The translations under genes were made by a program, and so were the position numbers. Below, in pieces: positions 46,801-58,198 of a stretch of DNA of 64,000 nt. This DNA is from Akebia trifoliata. Its lineage: Eukaryota > Streptophyta > Magnoliopsida > Ranunculales > Lardizabalaceae. The DNA is taken from the NCBI GenBank assembly GCA_017979445.1, contig CM030714.1:43849220-43913219 (forward strand), read 5' to 3'. A model generated the notes under the pieces. That model searched no databases. It was not told the origin of the DNA and saw only the letters and a program-made list of their open reading frames with translations. Position 1 is the first letter of the stretch, and the number at the start of each line of letters is the position of its first letter.

Positions 46801-49311
46801 TAGATCTTAAGGTTAAAGATAAGAGGAAAAAAAAAAGGTTACCCTACAGATTTAAGGCGATTTTTGGCTAGAGGTTGAAGGTAAGGGTATTTAGACCATT
46901 TTCTAGTAGGGCCATTCTATTTGCACCCACCATTTATGCTTAGTGTACCCACTTACCGTTACATGTCCAACACCACAAATGGCAGTTTTAAATAACCTTG
47001 CCCTTTCTATTAATCTTCTAGAATAAAACTAAAGGTATATCATCACTTTGGAAACACGGGTATCTCAAATATTCACCAAAATGTGGACCGGAACATATAA
47101 ATCACCATAATAAGATCCCTAATGCTACTAAACATGCAAGCTTTGTTTAAAAATCGATTTTACCAAATTTTATATAAAAATGAAGGAAAATAAAATAGAG
47201 AAGAATCTCACGCTTGGCACGAGTCTAGTTCGAACCCACTCTTCATCTATGTGCGAAAGTGTGCTAGAAACGGTAACTGGTCGCTTCCTTAAGTAATCCT
47301 CAGGTAATGTCGAGATCACATGAACATCATCTTTAAGTGTCTCCTTGAAGTGTCTATCGTCAAATATATCCGAGAATTCGCTGCATCATAAAAAGAAAAA
47401 CAAAAAAAGACCACATATGACTCAAAAACTATTCCTCCAACAATTTAAAAAAATATTTATCACGTAGGGTACATATGATCTTCTACTTCTATTTCAAAAC
47501 AAGGGTATTAAGGTAAATCAGTAAAATAAGCATGGTACACACGTTTAGATAAAATAAATAAAGATATAATACCTATTTAGTAAATATTTTAAAACTGTCC
47601 TCACCATTTTGGTAAAACCTTCAGATGGAGGTTTAAGGGAAGATGCATTTAGGGAAGGGTTCTTCTAGGGTCTAACGTGGTTGGACGCTTTTGTGTTCAA
47701 CGAACGATGAGATAATGCATGTCGAACATGATTTCAATATGGGTATTTTAGAAACACCCACATGTAAAATTGATGATATTACCATTATCCCTTGCAAAGT
47801 GTAAGATTAGGCTTACCCCCTTGAGTACCGTAAGTCAAGCTTACATTTTCTGGATGATTTAACAATGAAATTTTGATTTTTCTTTTTAAATATTATTTAA
47901 ATAATAAAATTTGGAAAATATCAAAATTGCACTGTTAAATAATTATGAAAAAAAAAAAAAAACAATGTTGGCTTATAGTCAAGGGGGTAAACCTACTATT
48001 ACATTTTGCAAAGGGGTAAACCTAATATCACCAATTTTACAGGATGTGCTTCTAAATACTGAAGATATCCTATTTTTGACTCTCTTGATTCTCATTCTAA
48101 TCACCCAAATATGTTAAAAACTCGAGTGCAGACTTGCAAACTAGAAAGTCTTTACTCGGTCAACACTCGAGTGATGTGGCACGGATGTAGAATCATATTT
48201 TTTCTTGGGATACCAAAAAAAAATCTATGATTCTACGTTCATGCCACATCAGCTGGGTATTGATTGAGTGAAGACTTTCTAGTTAGAAAATCATTATTCT
48301 AAAAACTTTAGTAAGTCGACAATTTTTCTCAGGTTTTCTACATGCACACGGCACAATTTTATTGTTTGTTGGACATTTTGTGTCAATATCAAACACTGCC
48401 TTGAAATAAGTACTTATAACATGATTTTAGAACTTGCTGGCGAGGATGCCTAGTTGACTCATCTAAGTTATCTCCTGTTAAACGAGTCAAATCATATAAA
48501 TTAATTTAAAATTATTTATTAATATGCATTTATATTTAAATATTTTAAGGTGGATTGGTCACAAAATCCTTATTTTATATAAATAATAAACATTGGACGA
48601 GTCATCTCAACCTCAAACAGGCCAATATGATAATATGATGGACGATTCACATTGATTATCTCGTCCGATGGTGTCCAAGACTAGAACACATCAAATTTAA
48701 TTTTTCTTTAATTTTAAACAGCCTATAATGTCTAATAAGTTTAATGCAGAAATAACTAATACTTTAATTATGTGAAATATATGAAGATACCTTTGATCAC
48801 CCCAAACTTGATCAATCTGAAGTATTGGAAGGACTAAATTAGCCTCTAGAATCCGAGCAATGACCACGGCATCCGCAATTTGATTCTTCTGTTGATTCAA
48901 CCCTCCCGACACCACGGCCATCAAGAACCATCTCCTCTCTCTACTTCTCAATTCCTTTCGATAATTATCACTAAAATTCAAACATGGGCGGAATCCGAAC
49001 CCATCGGGTTGTTTCCAAAATTCATCATTAGATGATACATTAGTGGTCGAATTGAGAAATATAACATCATCGAATTTTTGAACAATTAGAAACCGATGGT
49101 GATGATCAAAATTGCAAGTTAGTAAGGGAGAGAAACCAAGCAAGAATACACTTAAGCTTGTACAAATTGCTAGTAGTAGAAGCAAAATTCCTATATTGTG
49201 AGGCTTAATGAGATTAAGAGATGCTGAACTTGGCTTCTTTAGAGGTTTGAGGAGAATGGGCTTTTTGGTCATAAAAATATATGACTGATTAGTGGTGTTG
49301 TTGCCCTTCAT
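43828..49311 (-). CDS. Plant O-fucosyltransferase-like protein (PF10250/GT106 type)
   Basis: Probable Golgi type II glycosyltransferase-like protein; donor and acceptor are unknown. Exons: 49311-48791, 47380-47212, 46422-46333, 45375-45092, 44410-44152, 44052-43828; 515 residues, phases consistent. A cytosolic tail precedes a membrane anchor at about 40-62 (ILLLLLAICTSLSVFLLGF). Family blocks: VVSGGLNQQKNQIADAVVIA, ILEANLVLPILQIDQVW, SEFSDIFDDRHF, SKDLDPDLQKLRCK, ALHLRLEKDVWVRTGCF, IYWAGGMPFGGEKAL, MANHGGNMATSMQGHRAFLG. The ATG at 49311 places the anchor normally; an in-frame ATG at 49386 would add 25 residues translated largely from a GA/CT repeat, so I prefer 49311. The frame is intact. Introns contain a palindromic MITE and AT-rich DNA. 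Confidence 0.93.
48118..48300. mobile_element. Palindromic MITE, family C, in O-fucosyltransferase intron 1
   Basis: The left arm actagaaagtctttactcgg is matched inverted by agactttctagtt at the right, with gatgtggcac / gccacatc and gtagaatcat / atgattctac inside. The centre has ttcttgggatacc, shared with 60330-60525. About 180 bp, no coding capacity. Confidence 0.7.
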
Positions 49312-49338
49312 TATTGGTGGAGAAAGAGAGAGGAGAAG

Positions 49339-49361
49339 CAGAGAGAGAGAGAGAGAGAGAG
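49339..49361. repeat. (GA)n tract in 5' UTR
   Basis: On the minus strand this is a CT tract just upstream of the preferred ATG of the O-fucosyltransferase-like gene, typical of plant leaders. Confidence 0.85.
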
Positions 49362-49760
49362 GCAGGTTTTCCAAACAAAAGCTCATGTATTATAGATTTT
49401 TAATTGAGGTTTGTTCACCAACCATTCCTGTTCACTCTCTAATCCTTCTTTTAATCAAATTCGACTTTTAAATTCTTTTGTGGGTGGGAATCCAAGGACC
49501 CACATAAACACAAAATCTAAGGGTCAGGATGAAATACACATTTCGAGGATACATCATGTGTGCCTAAGATGAATAGTAACCGTATCTCGAAATCTAAAGT
49601 GATTTAGACACACACACTTTGGGTTTTGGTGGGATGGTTGAGATCATGGTTTCAAAACTCGGTATTCAGTTCCTTCTTGAACTTTAAGTTACCGAGTTGA
49701 CTCACTCATGACAAATAACATAAATGGTTTAACACTTCAACTTGATTTATAATGATACAT

Positions 49761-50033
49761 ATAGGGTCAGGATCCGTAGACAACATTCTAAACAAGGTTC
49801 TAGACAATATGTTTTATCTTATATGAGCAAAAAGATTTAAAATTGGCTGATTTTTTGTAAGGATGATCTCTATGGTGAGAGGATCATCCTTGCAAAAAAT
49901 CAGTCCATTATAAAATTGTTAGGCCCAGTTTATAAGTTAAAGAATTGTGGACCGTTAATTTATAACCACTTTTCATAGGATTATATGGGAATGTTAATGT
50001 CCAAGATCTTATGGGGACATAAGCATTGTTCAA
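49761..50033. repeat. Foldback MITE, family A copy 4
   Basis: Contains ggctgattttttgtaaggat, the hairpin gatctctatggtgagaggat and the 'agtttataagttaaagaatt' block of family A. It is followed directly by family B sequence. Confidence 0.6.
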
Positions 50034-50300
50034 TATTTTTTTTAATCAATAAAATCCTTCTTTATTTTGTCTTTTGAAAAAAAAGAGAAAGATATGTTAG
50101 ACTTTTACATAATATAAATATATTTATTATGTTATTAATAAATGTATTTATTATATTGATATTAATTGTCAAATTATTTAGTATTTTTAATTCAAAATAT
50201 TTAAATGTTCATAGTATTTATTATATAAATTAGTATTTATTGTTTAAAAGATTAGTATATCATTATCTTTTTCACTAAATATATATATAAAATAAGGTAG
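50034..50300. repeat. Family B MITE, diverged copy
   Basis: Matches 61500-61737 over most of its length: 'ttattttgtcttttgaaaa', 'tgttagacttttacataat', 'aatgtatttattatattgat', 'ttaaatgttcatagtattta'. It is more AT-rich and degraded than the intronic copy. Confidence 0.6.
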
Positions 50301-51536
50301 GTTGGAAGATGATTAGAGTTTAGATACAATTGTTTAGATAGTAGATATTTAAATTATTAAAAAAAATTATTTATTATAAAATCCCAAGTTGACTTGGCAA
50401 TATTTTTATAATTTAGACGAGTCACGAATTAATGAGGTCTCGCTCATTGATGGGAGCCTTCAACAGAAGTCACACTAATTTGTTGTTTATTGTGATCTAA
50501 CGTTGAAACTTGAATGGTTGGAAGGGAGAAAAAGAACTACTTATTTAGCATGGGAGTTGATCTGCTTGCAACCATTGTTTGACAGTGGACCGGGCCCACA
50601 TCTGGGTTTCGCTCAGTCCCTAGACCATGGTCTTGTTCAGGGACTAGTCTCGGGACACGAGCAACACTAACTCATCACATGCACCAGGAAGGTGAGGGTG
50701 CGCCCTCGTGGGTGGCCCCTAAGGAATTAATGCTCATATTGAGCATTGAACTCATGACAGCATTAACCGATCATCAGTCCAAAACCTTGCACCCATAGTT
50801 TTTGCCCTCTTTATCTTTGCACCACTCCAAAATTTCAAGTAATGCTCATTCTGAGCATTGAACTCATGACGGCATTAACCGATTATCAGTCCAAAACTCC
50901 TCAGAGTTATTTGCACCCATTGTTTTTGCCCTCTTTATCGCACCACCCCAAAATTTCAAGATTTTCTCCGCATCAACCTACTTTGTGCATCCACATATTA
51001 TACTTCATCAAACCACGTATTAAATAAAGAGAATTAGTAGGATCCTACCAAGTATGTCCAAAACATTTCAATGGCTTCCTATCGAACAAATGTTTTTTTT
51101 TTCCTTCTTATAAACATGTATTGTTTTGTTCGATAGGATGCTACATGACTAAATAAAGAGTAGGATCCTATTGTGGCAGTGCAAAACATTTCGGTAGGGT
51201 CCCTATATATCAAGTCTAATTTTTTATACTAACCTATCGTAATACAACCAACGATTTTTATTTTTATTTTTAATCTTAGGCCACGTCAAATAATCACTTT
51301 TGGCTTGTAGGCTTCTCAAAATGAGAGTTCGTTGGCCCAAACATAATTTTTCCTTACAAAAAACATATACGAGTTCAAACAAGATAAATTCAAGGACTTA
51401 GACCCATTGGTCATTGGTTTGACCCATTGCAAAGCAACTTTAATGCCGTGGGTTTAATGTCCAGCTTATTATACGCATTGAAAACAAGATAAATTCAATG
51501 CAAATATATATATATATGTGGAGAGCGTTAAGGGAC
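50301..51536. other. Intergenic, repeats only
   Basis: No gene recognised. Contains the two-copy tandem duplication at 50728-50961 and a partly repeated 'taaataaagag..taggatcct' segment around 51020-51190. Confidence 0.5.
50728..50961. repeat. Two-copy tandem duplication, 112-bp unit
   Basis: The unit starting taatgctcatattgagcatt (50728) recurs at 50840 as taatgctcattctgagcatt and continues through gcattaaccgat and ttgccctctttatc. The second copy has an extra 'ctcagagttattt' insert. Confidence 0.85.
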
Positions 51537-51872
51537 ATATGTAAAACCAATCATTTTTCAAAATATGGGTTAAAAGTTTCAGATTGAGCTGATTTTTAGT
51601 GAGGATGATCTCTATGATGAGAATATCACTCTCAAAAAAATCAACCCAATCTGGACCTTCTAACCCCATCAAAAGTGATTTAGAATGTGGACCATCGATT
51701 TGTTACCAGTAATTTGTAAAGCACTTTTGATGGATTTAGAAGTTTCAGATTGGACTGATATTTTGGAGGATGATCTTCTCATCATAGAGATCCTTCTCAC
51801 AAAAATCAGTTCAATCCGAAACTTCTAACTCGTATTTTGAAAAATAATTGTTTTTACATATGTCCCTTAAAC
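51537..51872. mobile_element. Foldback MITE, family A copy 5 (336 bp)
   Basis: This copy has the clearest termini: gttaagggacatatgtaaaa at the left and the inverted ttttacatatgtcccttaaa at the right, with pairing continuing about 45 bp. The inner hairpins around ctctatgatgagaat and cttctcatcatagagat are those of the family. Confidence 0.8.
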
Positions 51873-51920
51873 ACCCCCCATGTGTGTGTGTGTGCACACG
51901 TGGGCACGCTCGTCAACCAA

Positions 51921-52241
51921 CATTAGGGAGCCAAAATTTATCCTATGTGGGTTAAAAGTTTTTAAAATGGATTGATTAAGTAGATCATCCTAACAAAAAA
52001 TCAACTCAATTTGAAACTTCTAACCCCATCAAAATTGTTTTACAATTTAACGATAAAAAAATGATGGTCAAAAATTCGAAACCACTTTTGATAGGGTTAG
52101 AAGTTTCAGATTATTCTGATTTTTTGTGAGTATGGTCTCTTTACCATAGAGAATATCCTCACAAAAAATCAGCCCATTCCGTAACTTTTAACCCATATAG
52201 GATAAATTTTTGCTCTCAAAATTGGCTACCAAACACTACCC
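51921..52241. mobile_element. Foldback MITE, family A copy 6
   Basis: The left end agccaaaatttatcctatgt pairs with the right end acccatataggataaattttt. The extreme right, ggctaccaaacactacccta, is the inverse of the left end of copy 2 (gggtagtgttcagcagcc), tying the copies into one family. Confidence 0.75.
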
Positions 52242-55200
52242 TATATTTATATATGAGTCGTGACGAATGCACACAGTAAATTATACGCGGTTTGTACGCA
52301 GTTGATGTGGCAAGGGCACATAACCATAGATCTTTTTCACCGTTGGATTCAAATTTTAAATCTGAGAATTCAGTGGCCGTTCATTTTCAAACTCAAAAAC
52401 TAGTCCAAAAATATGTTCTTTTTAAATAAATAAAAAAATTTCAAGCCCAATCTAGAGCACAAGAGGGGTGATGCAGACTTTCAGGAATGTGACAATGAGG
52501 AATGCACTTGAGGCAGTGATGCTTGTGTTGCCCTTGAATTTACTGATAGCAAGGTATCTAATTCGATATAATTTAGTTAATTCTTGAACCTTAAAACCTA
52601 AAACCCCTAGGGTTTTAGATATTTTAATTCAGCATGTTAGCTATGTTAAAGGAAAAAATTATTGCAAATTCTTTCCATTCTTCTTCTCAATCAAGATGTC
52701 AATCCATCATTGATTGGAGACCAATATATTCTGTTTTTGTAATTAATTGGTTGTAATCTTTTTATTATTTACCATGTAATAATGTAATATATCAAGGATT
52801 TTATTAACACGTGCCCTAAGGGTACATGTTAAGCTGCATTAAATACACCTTGAAAATGAGCAGTTGAGGGTATTTTTGATAAAATAAAATTGTGCGAGGG
52901 CATTTTTGGTGAAAAATTCAGATTCCAAAGTGCAATAAATGCACTTTGAAAATTGGAATATGATCTTATTTTGGTTTAAAAAAAAAAAAATTAAGGGCAT
53001 TTTTTATGCAAAATCCAATTTCATAAGTGTATTTGTTGCACTTTAACTTCTATGACATCGCTCATATATCCATGAAGCTAACTAGTTTTTAGAGTGCAAT
53101 TTATATTTATCATAATTATGCTTGCTCTAGCAACATAGCTTTCTTCCCGTTGTATATGTGACTACCTTTGTGAAACTCATTTAATAATTTGATCAAACAC
53201 CTATTGGATATTTTGCTAAACACCTTATATGTTATACTTTCTAAGATCTTGTTTGATAATGACAATAAAAGATAACTCAACTAATAGTAGTAAATGCAAA
53301 AAAGATAAATAACAACATAAATAAAAGAGTAAGAACACTATCTATAATACAAGATTTTACGTGATTCACCCAAAGACTACGTCCACGAAGGTATGAGTGT
53401 TGGAGCTTGATTTCATTACGAAGAAAATGAGGCAATTGATATAAGAAAACACACCTCTATCACTTAGATTCATCTTCTTTTAGATCTCAATCTTCATAAA
53501 CTTCTCAACCTCTCCTCTCTTATGTTTCTTTCTTTCTTTACTATTTTCTCTAGAACATACTTAGATTTGAAGTTAAATTTTTTACAACAAAAGAAAACAA
53601 AATCCCTTTTAGAAGCATCACATAATGCATCACTTACATAATTAGTTACAAACCCAATTCAAATTACCTTGGATTGGCCAAAAAATACACACACTTGAAC
53701 TGGCCTAATTGATTTTTGAATGATACTTCATTACTCCCTTTTAAAACAGTCTTCAACATACAAAAAAAAAAAAAAAAATTAAGATGTTTTAAATGAATTT
53801 TAAAAACTGTGTACTTGTTTTGTTGGGTAGGAGGTTTACTTGTCCTCTATGTGCACGTGAATGAACTAATTTACAAAGAGTCAATTTCCACCAGTAAAAT
53901 TATTACGAAGGTTGAGTCACTAAAAGAAAAGGTTCAAGTTCTTAAGGACATTGTGAAGAAACATAAAAAAACACTCATACGTATACATAAGAGACTTGGG
54001 GAGTGATTTGCTTTGCTTGCTTGAAGCTGATGTGGGTAATGTGATCAGGTCAGATTCAAACTAGGACCTTAGGAAGGTGGGGAATCAATTTGGTGTTTCT
54101 TTTGTTCCATTGTTCTCCGCTTTGGTGAATAAAAAACGAGAACATGTTGAAGGTGACACTTTTAATTGGAAGGGGTGTTATGACATTCCCTACACCGTCT
54201 CAAATTGGGTCGAAATGCATGCTTTCATTTTGGGAAAGGGTCTCTAGATTCTATGGTAATTTAGTGGAAATATATTTTTCAATTACATTCTACGTGTATT
54301 CTTCGTACTTCAATTGTAGGACGCTCGTGAAGGTGAGTTGGTTCTGCACCATTAGTTGTTCTTCTTGAGTTCATTTGTACATGAACGTCTCTGAATTCTC
54401 TTGTAAGAACATTTGTATTCCTTTGGTGAAGCACTAGCATTGGTCAATAGGAAAATATTTTTCAATGCAATATAATGTCCTTGGGAAAATAAATCCCATC
54501 ATTTGATTGCACCTAGGAAAATATATAAAAAAAAAACGAGATTGTTTTTAGTTTTAACGGTGGGGTAATCATGAGGGAATAACAATAGGAGGCAGGAAAT
54601 CATTTTCCTAAGACTGGAAAAACATTTTCCCACCAAGGGGGAATCACTTTGGACAAGAAAATGCAAAATGATAAAGCTGAACATTGCTGCAACAACAACA
54701 ACAACAAAAAAAAGGGAATAGCCATTTTTCATGTGAGATCTAGACCTTTAAAAAAAAAAAAAATTCTTTCCAAAACTCTTGTGAATTTAAGGGTTCACCG
54801 TCATTTTTTGTAGTTGAAAAATCCTGACTAAAGCTTTCAAACAAATCCATGTTCATGGGAACCATGTAATGGAATAAAAATTGAGTCCTTTGAGATTTTA
54901 AGAGAAGAGAAGTAAAACCTTCTTAAAATTAAACTATAGGAAGCACACTAGTGTTCTTCCCTAATCATGTTCTCTTGTCAACCACTTAATCCATTGAAAA
55001 AAAAACTTTAAAACGGACAGTCTAGTTCAAATTTTGGTAGAACCTGTTGAAAAAACTACAGTTTTTACAGATTTTCTGACTTAGTAGGTCTATTTGAACT
55101 ACGATTTAAGTGGGTCCCATTATTTATTTGAGGTGGGACCACTTGGAAACTTATTCATCTCATTGAAGAGAATAGTTTCATGTATTTAGTTGTCAAAAAT

Positions 55201-55280
55201 CCATTTTGAGTGAATAACAAATCGGCTCATAGCAACCCTTATTAGCCATGGTTTGTTGTATGTGGTTTATAGAATTATTG
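52242..55280. other. Intergenic with a coiled-coil-like ORF remnant
   Basis: No intact gene. At 53809-54006 a short plus-strand frame reads SLKEKVQVLKDIVKKHKKTL, a likely coiled coil, followed by stops; it may be a relic of a transposon or host gene, but I cannot place it. A short block at 52470-52560 (TMRNALEAVMLVLPLNLLIA in one frame) could be a stray exon but has no supporting splice context. Confidence 0.4.
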
Positions 55281-55838
55281 AGTTTATAAGTGAAACTCTT
55301 TAATCCCACATCAGATAGGAATAAGAAAATTGTCTAGTTCTTATATAGAACTTCTCATATCACTTAAGTGTATATGAGAGAGAGAGACTTGGATAAGTCC
55401 ACGCATGCGTACAAGGGACCCATGGGCTCAAGAAGGATTTTGATCAATTCGTCCAAAAAATCCTTAATGCGTGTGCGGGCACACGATGCGCGCGCAGGGG
55501 AGGGTGCAAATTTCATCAATTTGGCTTCACGTGGGTGCGCGTTGGGCTTGGGCATTAGGACACCTCTTGATCCATGGGTACCGTACTGCCTGTACACGTG
55601 TGATTGTTGTATTCTGGAAGACAACTGTTCATTGATCTGTGTGCATCAAGTTGCGGGAACAAAATTGTCTTAAGGACATTGTGTTTAACACAAGCCTCGA
55701 TCAAACTTCATTTTGTTCATTCTTGGGTATCTACTGGATAACATAACCCTCTTCTTTGGATTACATGTGGTATGTCCAAGGAGGTATCCCAAATATTTAT
55801 GAAATCAATCCACAACATTTGTTCAAGACACTTACTCC
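55281..55838. repeat. Possible LTR-like fragment
   Basis: Contains the block ttaatcccacatcagatagg, reminiscent of plant TRIM/LTR termini, followed by an unusually GC-rich stretch (about 55460-55570) for this window. No paired LTR, primer-binding site or target duplication was found. Confidence 0.3.
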
Positions 55839-56674
55839 TAGGGGTGCAACTTGGTTCGAGTTGGTTCGGATTAGAGCAAAATCAAAATCGAATCGATCAA
55901 GATCGGTTCCATCATATGAGAACTAGAACCGAATCGAATTGTTCTAAAATCGAACCAATCCAAATCGACCTTTATTCGGTTTGGTTCGGTTCGGTTCCAT
56001 GGGTTGCGAGGAGACTTACGGTTTGGTCATGAATCGCAGCCGTAGAGGGAGAGAAATTAGTCGGTGATAGGCTGGCAACTTGTCGTAGAGACTAGATCAG
56101 CCAATAGCAGGCTGGCAGCTGGTCACAGAGATGAGATCAGTCGGTGGCAGGCTGGCAGTCGGTCGCAGAGAGAGAGATAGAGAGATTGATCGGCCGATGG
56201 CAGCTGTTAGCAACCGCTGGCGGCAGGTTGCAGAGATGATCGAGAGTGAGAGAGACGAGCGATCAACCAGTGCAGGCTAGCAACCGTTGGCAGCAGGTTG
56301 CAGAGACCAGCGAGAGTGATAAGAGAGATAGAGAGAGAGAGAGGGAGAGATTCATCGGTCGGTGGCAAGCTGGCAGCCGCTGGCAACAGGTTGCAGAGAC
56401 GAGCGTGAGTGACGAGAGAGATGAGGTTAGGTTAGTTTTATAAAAATTAAAAATTAAATATAAATTAAATATTTTATTTAAAATTAATAGGAATTCGATT
56501 TTCGATTTGGTTCAGGTTTTTATATTACCTGAACTGAGAATCGAACCGAATTCATCGATTTTTTATTTTCTAAACCCGAAACTGAACCGATATTACTTTA
56601 AACCGAACCAAACCAATCCAAATTTCACGATTTGGTTCAGTTCTCGGTTTGAACCGAATTAAGTTGCACCCCTA
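55839..56674. mobile_element. hAT-type element, 836 bp, perfect 8-bp TSD
   Basis: The left terminus taggggtgcaacttggttcg and the right terminus (reverse complement taggggtgcaacttaattcg) match over about 20 bp. CTTACTCC lies at both 55831-55838 and 56675-56682, a perfect 8-bp target duplication. The interior begins and ends with ggttcgg/ccgaacc-type repeats and holds a GC-richer tandem array (56060-56430). No transposase is encoded. The perfect duplication suggests a fairly recent insertion. Confidence 0.9.
56060..56430. repeat. Minisatellite inside the hAT-type element
   Basis: Imperfect units of about 40-60 bp built around gatcagtcggtggcaggctg and ggcagcaggttgcagaga, interspersed with ga-rich spacers. 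Six or seven units can be traced. Confidence 0.75.
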
Positions 56675-58198
56675 CTTACTCCTTAACATAGAGACAAAGT
56701 GAACATGAAAGAGAATTATAAATTGAGTTGTGCTGGAGTGACTGCATAAGACACTGTGTCGGCGTGGTGGTGTACACATAACCATAGATGCTTCCACTTG
56801 TATCTTGAGAGAAAATCATCTATGGTTCCATGCATACATCCACTTTAACGCATGTGAAATGCATTTCTTTATAAATTTAGATAATTTAAGAGATATTCAT
56901 AGAAGGTCTTAACAAAAGTTTGTAATTCCCTTAAGTATTATCAGAAGTTGATAGTACGTGGATATCGTCAAGAGGAGTGAAAAAGGTAAAAGTGATATCC
57001 TAGCCAATGGCTTATTCCCATCCTCCTTCTCATGTGTAAATGAAGTCTTTTTTTTCTTTTTCTTTTTTAATGCCGCACCATTTTTAACACACCAAAAATG
57101 AAATTAAATGGTGATTTTTCCCAATATGCACGCAACTTATGTCCAAATTCCTATTTTGGTATCATATTCATTTTAATTCCTAAAACATGCATTTCATGTG
57201 AATTCGTCATTTTTATAATCAATAAATTTGTTAGTATATCTACAAATTTGTAAATATATTAAAAGTGATGAACTCGCGAATTCATAGGTTATAAAAATGA
57301 TTAATGCATATTTTGACAATTAAAATGGACAATACACTGAATTCAGAATTTCGTTGAATACGACGCACAAAATGGAGATTCACCCAATTAAATGTGGGCT
57401 TTGAGGTGTGGATAACCACTCTATACTTGATATGGCGGCACCCCATTTTATACTTATGCTCCAATTCCTCAATTAAAAATGACTAATGATTTTTTGACTC
57501 GAAAATTTTCAATTGGTTAATACTTGAATGATGTGGCAGATGCTTGGAAGAAAAAGAATTAGAGTTGTGATCATCTGACTTAGGCACGTGACATAGTCAA
57601 TCGATTAACCTGACGTGATAGACTCGAAAATCATAGATCTACTATTTTCGAGATGCAAAACTGCATTTTTTATGGGGAATCATAATTCTATATTTCGAGG
57701 AGAGTACATCTATGATTCTCGAGTTTGTCACGTCGTCACGTAAATTGATTGAGTTGCCACGTGCGTAAGTAAGATTATCAGCACTCAAAGAAATATGGTT
57801 TCGTGTGTTTACCACGTCAGCCGAATATCGACGAGTCTGAACATCATGGCTCATCAAGAATGGACCAAATATTCCGAAAATCTGCCACGTGGAACTTCGT
57901 GGAGTGGGACAAGTCGTTAAATTGAGTTAAGTAAAAAGTAGCGAATCAGTTAATGTGACCGTTTCTGCTAGTCAGAAAAGAGAATGGGAAAAGTCAAAGA
58001 ACGAGACGAAGACAGCAAGAGAAGAAGACCAGTCAACTCTGTACCAAATCAAAGCATCTTTGAGGGTTTCTGTCGTCTCCTCGTTTCTTATTCGAAGAGG
58101 ATCAAAGATCTCCAACTCTGTTTCTAGGGTTTCATCATCATCTATAGAATTTCAAAACATTTCTAGGGTTTCTAAGTTCTTCCAACACTGTAAAGACC
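56675..58198. other. Intergenic and 5' region of the LysM receptor kinase
   Basis: Contains family C palindromic sequence at about 56755-56845 and 57560-57800. The last 240 bases before 58199 are CT/GA-mixed with 'agggtttc' repeats (58062, 58127, 58162) and probably hold the promoter-proximal region and 5' UTR of the receptor gene. Confidence 0.45.
57560..57800. mobile_element. Palindromic MITE, family C-like, upstream of the LysM kinase
   Basis: The left part (cacgtgacatagtcaatcga, cgtgatagactcgaaaatca, tagatcta) is answered by the right part (catctatgattctcgagttt, gtcacg, ttgattgagttgccacgtgc). It lies about 400 bp upstream of the LysM receptor start and carries two CACGTG-type G-box cores (57595 region and its inverted partner). 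Confidence 0.6.

Noticed and set aside
52470..52560. Hydrophobic stretch that might be a stray exon
   Set aside because: No acceptor/donor pair in phase and no family match.
53809..54006. Coiled-coil-like open frame as a gene
   Set aside because: Only 65 codons, followed by stops, with no recognisable neighbours or splice partners; kept only as a possible relic.
56246..56443. Short open frame rich in Arg, Glu and Ser
   Set aside because: It is a translation of the minisatellite in the hAT-type element, with no independent coding signal.
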